From: Christensenella sp. UBA5399
GTDB taxonomy: Bacteria > Bacillota > Clostridia > Christensenellales > Christensenellaceae
DNA: 13,166 bases
NCBI GenBank assembly: GCA_002407725.1
Contig: DHOD01000026.1
Coordinates: forward strand, 2,936 to 16,101
Reading direction: 5' to 3'
Below are positions 8,296 through 13,166 of this stretch, in pieces. Position 1 is the first letter of the stretch, and every line of letters begins with the position of its first letter. The notes below the pieces were generated by a model. It was not told the DNA's origin, did not search any database, and was given only the letters and a program-made list of their open reading frames with translations. Made by a program: the position numbers and the translations under genes.

Positions 8296-8405
8296 GCCTG
8301 CAAAAGCGCTGCACGAAACCAGGATTCTCCGCCAAGAGAGCCTTGCGTGTTTATTCTCTAAAAAGAAAGTTTAAATATAAATTACAATTTATTATACCAA
8401 TCCCA

Positions 8406-8431
8406 TTTAAAAAACGCTGGCGTTTTTTAAA
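8406..8431. repeat. Perfect 12-bp inverted repeat, terminator-like both ways
   Basis: TTTAAAAAACGC (8406-8417) and GCGTTTTTTAAA (8420-8431) are exact reverse complements around TG. The A- and T-runs within the arms could let it act as a weak bidirectional terminator. Confidence 0.8.
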
Positions 8432-8563
8432 GCGCGGTACGCGCGTTTGGGATGGCATACCAACCGGCATCCCTGATGCGGCCTTCAGCCGCCGCTTCGT
8501 GAGATGAAATGAGACGCGTTCCGTGCTGTTTTTGCGCGGAACAAGCCACGCCATTGGCGGGGC

Positions 8564-8597
8564 ATTCCAAATTAAAACAGATGTTTTAATTTGGAAT
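8564..8597. repeat. Perfect 16-bp inverted repeat
   Basis: ATTCCAAATTAAAACA (8564-8579) and TGTTTTAATTTGGAAT (8582-8597) pair exactly around a GA centre. It is AT-rich with no trailing T-tract. It lies at the right end of the candidate element and upstream of the sigma-factor promoter. Confidence 0.85.
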
Positions 8598-8619
8598 CAG
8601 TAATTAAGGTATTATCTTT

Positions 8620-8648
8620 TTGCCAAATATTTTTGTAATATCTGTAAT
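8620..8648 (+). promoter_or_regulatory. Possible sigma-A promoter of the sigma-factor operon
   Basis: TTGCCA (8620-8625) and TGTAAT (8643-8648) are separated by 17 bases. The leader to TTG 8714 would be about 60 bases. A second, possibly ECF-type signal lies at 8652-8680 (TTGAA, GGTT, AGTGA). Confidence 0.45.
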
Positions 8649-8700
8649 AAATTGAACAGTACGCGGGTTGATATGAGTGAGACCCATCCAAAGGGGAATC

Positions 8701-8706
8701 GAGGTA
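8701..8706 (+). promoter_or_regulatory. Ribosome binding site that decides a TTG start
   Basis: GAGGTA at 8701-8706 sits 7 bases before TTG 8714. The next in-frame TTG (8720) is too far away, and no in-frame ATG occurs before conserved sigma sequence, so TTG 8714 is chosen. Confidence 0.65.
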
Positions 8707-8713
8707 GCTATAC

Positions 8714-9253
8714 TTGATATTGCTGGTGCTGGCTTTCGAGACGGAGAGCGATAAAAACAAATTCGAATATATTTATTCGAAGTATAAGCGGTTGCTGTAC
8801 AGCAAGGCGTACGGCATATTGCGCGACCATATGATGGCGGAAGATGCGGTCAGCGAGGCGATGCTGCGGGTGTATAAGAACCTGAACAAAATCGGCGATC
8901 CGGACGACGGCAGGTGCGTAGCCTTTGTTGTGACAATTGTCAAGAACGTTTCGCTGACGCTGCTGAAAAGAAAAAACAGCAATGTTACGGAACTGCTGCC
9001 CGACAACAGCAGGGATGATTTTGAACTGGAGGGGGATGTGGTCTCGCGGCTTTCGGCCGGGGAGATATACACAATGCTGAACAAGGTGAACGAGGAATAC
9101 AGGAATGTGTTCCTGCTGAAATACGCATACGATATGTCCAATAAAGAAATTGGCAAAACAATGGGCATCAGCCCCAACAATGTGGGGGTGCTGCTGCACC
9201 GCGCCAAAAAGAAGATATCGGTGCTATTGCGGGAGGAGGGGATAGGCTTATGA
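8714..9253 (+). CDS. ECF-type RNA polymerase sigma factor
   Basis: A 179-residue sigma-70 family protein of the compact group IV (ECF) size, which directs RNA polymerase to a small regulon, usually for envelope stress. Region 2 spans about 15-85, with the core-binding AEDAVSEAMLRVYKNLNKI (42-60) and hydrophobic FVVTIVKNVSLTLLKR. A variable acidic linker (97-110) leads to region 4 (about 120-172), with helix-turn-helix MSNKEIGKTMGISPNNVGVL (141-160) and the basic recognition end LHRAKKKI. The start is TTG, supported by GAGGTA upstream and by the N-terminal ILLVLAFETE pattern known in clostridial relatives. The stop overlaps the next start by four bases (ATGA), the classic sigma/anti-sigma arrangement. 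The promoters it recognises are not known. Confidence 0.9.
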   Translation: MILLVLAFETESDKNKFEYIYSKYKRLLYSKAYGILRDHMMAEDAVSEAMLRVYKNLNKIGDPDDGRCVAFVVTIVKNVSLTLLKRKNSNVTELLPDNSRDDFELEGDVVSRLSAGEIYTMLNKVNEEYRNVFLLKYAYDMSNKEIGKTMGISPNNVGVLLHRAKKKISVLLREEGIGL

Positions 9254-9993
9254 AAAAACATGACGCAGATTTCCTTTTCAAAAAAATGGCAAACGGATAT
9301 GTGGACGTATACGGCGGCGAACTGAAAAAAGAGATGGAAGATATGCAGCGCACGGGTGCTGCCGAGCCAGACGCGCAAAACAATGTTGTACGGCGCATAA
9401 AGGCAAAGAGCAAAGCGCGGGTCTCCGGTGTGCTTGGCGTGTTGGCCGCGTGTATTGTACTGGCTGTGGCGATCCCTGCCGTGCTTGACAGGCTATCGCC
9501 GATGTTTGACGCAGTGAGCACCAGTACGACGGATGAAGCGGCTGCGGAAGCGGTGATGGAGGAAGCAACCGCCGGGGAGGCGGAAAGCTGGGATTATGCT
9601 ATGGAGGAAGCGGCCCCTGCCGCGGGAAGTGCGGCGGAGCAGCCGGCTGCCGATGCGGGCGGCGCACAGCAATATGACATCATACCGCTCAACGCCACGT
9701 TGCCGGACAATTTCACGGTATCTGCGGTGGAGCAGGATGTGGCCCGTACCATTTATTATATTGACGATGCAAACGAAGACAATGTGGTGCTCACGCTGGA
9801 GGATACAGAAGGGCAGGCGTTGGAAGTGCCCGAGGATCTGGATGTGATCATGATCAACGGCGTAGAGACGTACGGGAAATACAGGCCCGACTATAGCGTA
9901 CTGATGTTTGAGCAGGATGGGATCGAGTACGTGCTGACATGCAAATATGATATGAATACGCTGATGGAACTGGGAGAAGCGATCCTTATATAA
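9250..9993 (+). CDS. Membrane-bound anti-sigma-like protein with DUF4367-like outer domain
   Basis: Likely holds the upstream sigma factor inactive until an envelope signal arrives; inferred from the ATGA overlap and topology. The 247-residue protein has a cytoplasmic N-terminus (1-56) ending in basic VVRRIKAKSKAR, one membrane helix (about 57-79, VLGVLAACIVLAVAIPAVL), an Ala/Glu-rich linker (about 90-140), and a folded outer domain (142-247). The end of that domain (YSVLMFEQDGIEYVLTCKYD, then TLMELGEAI) resembles the DUF4367 pattern of clostridial anti-sigma partners. The N-terminal part has no HxxxCxxC zinc motif, so it is not a ZAS-type anti-sigma factor. Sequestration of the sigma factor is therefore inferred from context rather than a recognised domain. 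Confidence 0.75.
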   Translation: MKKHDADFLFKKMANGYVDVYGGELKKEMEDMQRTGAAEPDAQNNVVRRIKAKSKARVSGVLGVLAACIVLAVAIPAVLDRLSPMFDAVSTSTTDEAAAEAVMEEATAGEAESWDYAMEEAAPAAGSAAEQPAADAGGAQQYDIIPLNATLPDNFTVSAVEQDVARTIYYIDDANEDNVVLTLEDTEGQALEVPEDLDVIMINGVETYGKYRPDYSVLMFEQDGIEYVLTCKYDMNTLMELGEAILI

Positions 9994-10018
9994 AAAATAT
10001 TTAAAAAGTGTAATGTTT

Positions 10019-10046
10019 TTGAAATCCCGTTGGTTATTCTAAGTGA
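10019..10046 (+). promoter_or_regulatory. Candidate ECF-type promoter shared with the sigma-factor leader
   Basis: TTGAA (10019-10023), GGTT (10032-10035) and AGTGA (10042-10046) recur in the same order before the sigma gene at 8652-8656, 8666-8669 and 8676-8680. GGTT and AGTGA are six bases apart in both. No canonical CGTC or CGTA -10 box is present, so this is tentative. Confidence 0.25.
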
Positions 10047-10080
10047 TCAGGAAAACAAAAAGCATTTTGCGAATAACCGA
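10030..10080 (+). repeat. Inverted repeat in the leader of the VWA lipoprotein gene
   Basis: TTGGTTATTC (10030-10039) and GAATAACCGA (10071-10080) pair over 10 bases with one G-T wobble. A second small stem, CAAAA/TTTTG (10056-10069), nests inside. It ends 6 bases before the ribosome site, so it could affect translation or be an operator. The 105-base gap holds no terminator. Confidence 0.45.
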
Positions 10081-10098
10081 AATGAGGGAGAAGGAACA

Positions 10099-11787
10099 AT
10101 GAAAAAAATCTTTATTACAATTGTATCTATGGTAATTGTGGCGGTGCTGTTTTGCTCATGCGCGGCGCAGGGGCCTATGGAAGCGCCTGCGGCTGCGGAA
10201 AAACCCGCGGCGGAAGAACCCGCGATGGAAGCGCCCGCGGCGGAGGAATGGGTGGCGGAAGAACCGGCATCCGACGAACTGGCGCCTTCGATTGACCAGG
10301 CCCCGGTGCCCGCGCCCGCTGCGGGAGCGACATATGACGGGTACGAGTCCGGTGGGGCGTTTGGCGATACGGAGTCATATATTCCAATCGAAGACAACAA
10401 CCCCAAGCCCACTGATACGGATTCGCTGGTGACGTTCTCGCTCAAGGTCGACACCGCGTCATATACCAATGTGCAGCGGTACCTGGAAGGCGGTAGCTTG
10501 CCGCCGGCCGATGCCGTCAAGGTAGAGGAAATGATCAACTACTTTAACTATGAATCGCAGGTCAGCTATGACGGGCATCCGCTGGGTGTGTACACAGAGA
10601 TTGGCCAAAGCCCGTTTGACCCGGATAAGTACATGGCGTTTATCCGCGTGAAAGCGGCGGAGGTGGATAAAAGCGAATTGCCCCCAAGCAGCCTGACTTT
10701 TTTGATCGATACGTCCGGGTCGATGGACACGTACGACAAGTTGCCGTTGCTCAAGGAGGCGTTCAGCCTGTTGACGGAAAACCTGGACAGGCAGGACAGG
10801 GTTTCAATTGTGACATATGCGGGAAGCTCGGCCGTTGTGCTGGATGGCGCGCGCGGCGATGACGGGAATACAATCCTTACCAGCATATACAACCTGCGCG
10901 CGGGTGGATCGACTGCGGGGGCGCAGGGAATCCAGACGGCATACCAGATTGCGGAGAGAAACTTTATACCCGGCGGCAACAACCGGGTGATATTGGCCAC
11001 CGACGGAGATTTTAACGTAGGTGTTTCCAGCATTGATGGGCTTTCGCAGTTGATCGGCGAGAAGCGTGACAGCGGCATATACCTGAGTGTGCTTGGGTTT
11101 GGTACGGGCAACATACAGGATGACATTATGGAGACGCTGTCCAAGGACGGCAACGGCAATTATGCGTACATCAATTCCGTATCGACTGCCAAAAAGGTGC
11201 TGGTCGACGAGCTGGGGTCCAACCTGTTCGCGCTGGCGGACGATGTAAAGGCGCAGGTGGAGTTTAACCCTGTCAACGTGGCGAGCTACCGCCTGGTGGG
11301 GTATGAGAACAGAAAGCTGAACAATGAGGATTTCAACGACGATACAAAGGATGCGGGCGAGATTGGCGTTGGCACGGATGTTGTAATGCTTTTCGAGCTG
11401 GAGCTTGCAAACCCGGGCAGCGGGGAGCAGGATTTGAAGTATGGCGGTGAGGCGGCAAGCGATGCGCCTGTGCAGACAGATTTTGGCCAGTATGGCGACG
11501 AGCTTTTCGAAGTGCGCATCCGGTACAAAAATCCAGGTGAGAACGAGAGCAACCTGATCCTGCGGCCGGTGACGTTTGATGATGTAGCGCGGGAGACCAG
11601 CAGCGACCTGAACTTTGCCTGCTCGGTGGCGGAACTGGGGATGCAAATGCGCAATTCACCATATGCGGCCGGCGCGCCGGTGGAGGATATCGCGCGTGTC
11701 GCCATGGATAACATTGGCGGGGACACGGGCGGATATAGGACACAACACTTGATGTTGGTCAAAGACTATACGGATATCGCGTGGTAA
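10099..11787 (+). CDS. VWA-domain lipoprotein, YfbK-like
   Basis: A 562-residue extracytoplasmic protein predicted to be tethered by lipid. The signal peptide (1-20) has a KK start and hydrophobic core and ends FCSC, so Cys21 is the likely lipidation site; Cys19 is less likely. An Ala/Glu/Pro linker (about 22-75) follows. Next is a YfbK-type N-terminal domain (about 108-195, with FSLKVDTASYTNVQRYL). The von Willebrand A domain (about 198-375) has a complete metal-binding MIDAS: DTSGSM (204-209), Thr272 and Asp302 in ATDGD. The YfbK-type C-terminal domain ends near GGYRTQHLMLVK. ATG 10099 follows GGGAGAAGGA; an in-frame GTG at 10030 would precede the signal peptide with polar sequence and is rejected. 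Its ligand is unknown; the sigma/anti-sigma neighbours suggest an envelope-response role. Confidence 0.9.
   Translation: MKKIFITIVSMVIVAVLFCSCAAQGPMEAPAAAEKPAAEEPAMEAPAAEEWVAEEPASDELAPSIDQAPVPAPAAGATYDGYESGGAFGDTESYIPIEDNNPKPTDTDSLVTFSLKVDTASYTNVQRYLEGGSLPPADAVKVEEMINYFNYESQVSYDGHPLGVYTEIGQSPFDPDKYMAFIRVKAAEVDKSELPPSSLTFLIDTSGSMDTYDKLPLLKEAFSLLTENLDRQDRVSIVTYAGSSAVVLDGARGDDGNTILTSIYNLRAGGSTAGAQGIQTAYQIAERNFIPGGNNRVILATDGDFNVGVSSIDGLSQLIGEKRDSGIYLSVLGFGTGNIQDDIMETLSKDGNGNYAYINSVSTAKKVLVDELGSNLFALADDVKAQVEFNPVNVASYRLVGYENRKLNNEDFNDDTKDAGEIGVGTDVVMLFELELANPGSGEQDLKYGGEAASDAPVQTDFGQYGDELFEVRIRYKNPGENESNLILRPVTFDDVARETSSDLNFACSVAELGMQMRNSPYAAGAPVEDIARVAMDNIGGDTGGYRTQHLMLVKDYTDIAW
10204..10248 (+). 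repeat. Three imperfect 15-bp tandem repeats coding PAAEE-like units
   Basis: Units 10204-10218, 10219-10233 and 10234-10248 begin CCCGCG and encode PAAEE, PAMEA and PAAEE. They lie in the linker of the VWA lipoprotein. The related PAAAEK and VAEEPA on either side suggest slippage-driven linker growth. Confidence 0.7.
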
Positions 11788-11810
11788 CAGAGCTTAGCAA
11801 ACCAATCAGG

Positions 11811-11844
11811 AATCCCCGTTTGTATGACGCAAGCGGGGATTTTT
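11811..11844 (+). terminator. Intrinsic terminator after the VWA gene
   Basis: A 12-bp stem pairs 11811-11822 with 11830-11841, with one T-G wobble and loop TATGACG, followed by a T-run (11840-11844). It lies 23 bases after the VWA stop. The outer stem AATCCCCG/CGGGGATT is identical to that of the terminator at 6967. Confidence 0.92.
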
Positions 11845-11852
11845 CTGTGTAC

Positions 11853-11884
11853 AAAAAAACCGCCCCGGCAAGCGCTGGAGCGGT
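11853..11884 (-). terminator. Intrinsic terminator of the minus-strand 50-residue gene
   Basis: Stem 11859-11869 with 11874-11884 has loop AAGC, one C-A mismatch and one G-T wobble. The A-run 11853-11859 becomes a seven-base T-tract on the minus strand. It lies 28 bases beyond the stop of the small gene. Confidence 0.82.
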
Positions 11885-11912
11885 AAAATAATTTTAGCGA
11901 TACATGTGATGC

Positions 11913-12065
11913 TCAAACGGAAAGACGATGCTGGTTTTTATAGCGCTGAGAGCGGTCTATCGCCGACTGGATTTCATCGTTTTTTCGTTTGTTGACAGCA
12001 TTGTCAATGGCAGAGAAAACGATAAATACAGCAATGATTGAAATAAATAGTCCAAATAACAACAT
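11913..12065 (-). CDS. Small single-pass membrane protein, 50 residues
   Basis: Function unknown. The frame encodes 50 residues beginning MLLFGLFISIIAVFIVFSAI: a hydrophobic membrane helix at about 2-20, then a charged, probably cytoplasmic tail (NKRKND, DRSQRYKNQHR). Three things support it as real: an almost perfect ribosome site on the minus strand (AAGGAGG, 8 bases before the ATG), an intrinsic terminator just beyond the stop, and a clean gap on the opposite strand. It is transcribed divergently from the leucine-rich-repeat gene and convergently with the VWA gene. It resembles no family I can name; small proteins of this shape often modulate larger membrane complexes, but that is only an analogy. 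Confidence 0.72.
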   Translation of the reverse strand: MLLFGLFISIIAVFIVFSAIDNAVNKRKNDEIQSAIDRSQRYKNQHRLSV

Positions 12066-12093
12066 GTTCCCTGCCTCCTTTTCTAAAAGTCGT

Positions 12094-12123
12094 ATAATAC
12101 TAATATACCCCTAAATAATTGAA
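12094..12123 (-). promoter_or_regulatory. Weak candidate promoter for the 50-residue gene
   Basis: On the minus strand, TTCAAT (12123-12118) and TATTAT (12099-12094) have an 18-base spacer. The -35 match is poor; the AT-rich context and position just upstream of the ribosome site support it weakly. Confidence 0.35.
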
Positions 12124-12176
12124 TTAAACGCGACCAAATGGTTTTTTGTGTAAAAGAATTGTGAATGATTGGAAAG

Positions 12177-12205
12177 TGGACGTAAGTGCCCATACGCTAT
12201 ATAAT
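12177..12205 (+). promoter_or_regulatory. Promoter of the leucine-rich-repeat gene
   Basis: TGGACG (12177-12182) and TATAAT (12200-12205) are separated by 17 bases. Transcription would begin near 12212, giving a leader of about 38 bases, which includes a small GCCC/GGGC hairpin (12224-12235), before ATG 12250. Confidence 0.65.
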
Positions 12206-12249
12206 GAATCACAGAGAATACAAGCCCAACCGGGCATTGGAGTGTATTG

Positions 12250-13166
12250 ATGAAAAGAAGCATGGGAAGGCGAATTGCCTGCATATGCGTGGTATTGACA
12301 CTGTTGTGCATAGGACAGGCAGCTTTGGCAGCGCAGGATGACCAGGCGGTGATGGAGGCTATGCAAGGGAAGGCAACAGAGGGGCAAGTGAACGCGCCAC
12401 AGAGCCCGGTAGAAGTGGAGGACGGTAGGCTGCCTGTGCCAACAGCACTGCCGGTTGTGCCCGGCGAGGCAGTGGAGAGCGGCGATTTTGTGTATGCGAT
12501 GCTGGATGACGGCACAGCAAAGATTGTGCGGTATAAAGGTGCGGAAACGCAGGTCGCGATTCCTGCCCGAATCGACAACGTTGCGGTATCGGCATTGGGG
12601 CCGGGGGCTTTTTATAATTGCGGCCTGACGGATGTGGAAATTCCCACTGGAATCAAGACGATTGAATATGCGGCGTTTGAGGGAAATCCGATCCGGGAAG
12701 CGTATATTCCCGCCGGTGTTACACTGATGACAGGCAATCCGTTTGAGGGGTGCCGCAACCTGGAACGTGTAACGGTTGACGATGGCAACGAACATTTTCG
12801 TGATGCGGACGGCGTGTTGCTCAGCAAAGACGGTACGGTTATCGTCTGCTATCCCGCGGGCAGGGCGGGGAGCTATGCGTTGCCCGATGGTGTGACAACC
12901 GTAGGCAGCGGCGCGTTCTCGATGGTGGGCGCGATGCAGGTCGGCGGCGTGGAAATATACATTCCGGCCGGGGCCGATACTTTTCCGCAGGCGGGCATAT
13001 TGGGATCAAGCGACGGGGACGAACCAAAAGCCGTGTTATATGTACAACCGGGATCGGAAGCGGAGGCATATGCACAGGAGATGGAATACGAATATGTACT
13101 ATTTGACCCGCAGACGCAATCGCTGCCTCAACCGCCCGTTCACGATGACGACGCTGAGCCGGTGGA
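12250..13166 (+). CDS. Secreted BspA-type leucine-rich-repeat protein (3' end outside window)
   Basis: The frame stays open to the window end: 305 codons so far. A signal peptide is clear: MKRSMGRR, a hydrophobic core and a likely cut after ALA (27) or the next Ala. After a Pro/Val-rich spacer, residues from about 79 show BspA-type (LRR_5) repeats, with VAIPARIDNVAVSALGPGAF, LTDVEIPTGIKTIEYAAFEG and ERVTVDDGN, then VLLSKDGTVIVCYPAG typical of this family. Late Pro/Asp-rich sequence (PQPPVHDDDAEPV) suggests a linker to another domain downstream. ATG 12250 follows GGAG (12239-12242). Such proteins are usually surface or secreted and bind host or microbial partners; the binding target is unknown. 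How it anchors to the cell cannot be seen. Confidence 0.88.
   Translation, partial: MKRSMGRRIACICVVLTLLCIGQAALAAQDDQAVMEAMQGKATEGQVNAPQSPVEVEDGRLPVPTALPVVPGEAVESGDFVYAMLDDGTAKIVRYKGAETQVAIPARIDNVAVSALGPGAFYNCGLTDVEIPTGIKTIEYAAFEGNPIREAYIPAGVTLMTGNPFEGCRNLERVTVDDGNEHFRDADGVLLSKDGTVIVCYPAGRAGSYALPDGVTTVGSGAFSMVGAMQVGGVEIYIPAGADTFPQAGILGSSDGDEPKAVLYVQPGSEAEAYAQEMEYEYVLFDPQTQSLPQPPVHDDDAEPV

Larger units (their letters stand above)
8393..8605. mobile_element. Candidate MITE-like or palindromic repetitive element
   Basis: This roughly 213-base stretch in the 475-base argJ-sigma gap is packed with hairpins. Perfect inverted repeats lie near both ends (8406-8431 and 8564-8597). Between them are GCGCG/CGCGC (8432-8444), GCGGC/GCCGC around 8478-8492, a 9-bp stem 8518-8526/8534-8542 and CGCCA/TGGCG (8549-8559). 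The outer ends look like degenerate terminal inverted repeats: TACCAATCCC (8395-8404) reads GGGATTGGTA in reverse, against GGAATCAGTA (8593-8602), with three transitions in ten bases. No transposase or clear target duplication is visible. Open frames here show no recognisable protein. The AT-rich stretch 8296-8392, between this element and the argJ promoter, holds nothing I recognise. Confidence 0.5.

Noticed and set aside
8406..8431. Dedicated terminator for a gene here
   Set aside because: No gene on either strand ends nearby: argJ and the sigma operon both start away from this point, so it is treated as part of the repetitive element.
8253..8507. Plus-strand open frame of 84 codons in the argJ-sigma gap
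   Set aside because: It runs over the argJ promoter and the hairpin-rich element, has a basic, low-information translation and lacks a good ribosome site.
8239..8713. T-box, riboswitch or tRNA in the large non-coding gap
   Set aside because: I saw no T-box motif, specificity loop, tRNA cloverleaf or known riboswitch core; the hairpins do not match a class I recognise.
10030..10098. Upstream GTG start for the VWA lipoprotein
   Set aside because: It would add 23 polar residues before a clear lipoprotein signal peptide; ATG 10099 has a strong ribosome site.
10804..11646. Minus-strand open frame of 280 codons
   Set aside because: Antisense to the VWA domain; no recognisable protein features.
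1..13166. CRISPR array or phage/defence island
   Set aside because: No regularly spaced direct repeats, integrase, nuclease or toxin-antitoxin signatures were seen.

Overview
The window reads as a chromosomal piece of a Firmicutes-type anaerobe, probably Clostridia. The reasons are strong Shine-Dalgarno sites, near-consensus sigma-A promoters, short gaps and 4-base overlaps between genes, an ECF sigma factor with a DUF4367-like anti-sigma partner, a YfbK-type VWA lipoprotein and a BspA-type leucine-rich-repeat surface protein. Base composition looks moderately GC-rich by eye. No genus can be named from the sequence alone.

Bases 1-6181 are the distal part of a plus-strand arginine operon: argC (3' end only), argB, argD, carB and a small GNAT acetyltransferase, with gaps of 34, 5, 14 and 5 bases. 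ArgB phosphorylates N-acetylglutamate, ArgC reduces the product and ArgD transaminates it to N-acetylornithine. CarB makes carbamoyl phosphate for citrulline and pyrimidines. The argC/argB junction, where argJ often sits in other genomes, holds a perfect 13-bp inverted repeat whose 3-base loop is the argC stop codon. argJ lies at 7015-8238 on the opposite strand with its own promoter and closes the acetyl-recycling route. No carA lies beside carB.

Bases 6182-7014 hold a near-ideal promoter (TTGACA-N18-TATAAT) preceded by two 8-bp direct repeats 20 bp apart, two tandem small membrane proteins of similar layout, and a bidirectional terminator facing argJ. Bases 8239-8713 are non-coding. They carry the argJ promoter, a dense set of hairpins at about 8393-8605 that looks like a small palindromic mobile or repetitive element, and the leader of the next operon.

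Bases 8714-11844 form an envelope-signalling module: an ECF-type sigma factor (TTG start), a single-pass anti-sigma-like protein overlapping it by 4 bases, and a VWA-domain lipoprotein with an intact MIDAS motif, closed by a terminator. Both membrane-linked proteins carry a similar Ala/Glu/Pro-rich linker. Bases 11853-13166 hold a 50-residue minus-strand membrane protein with its own terminator and an excellent ribosome site, then a divergently transcribed, secreted leucine-rich-repeat protein that runs off the window end.
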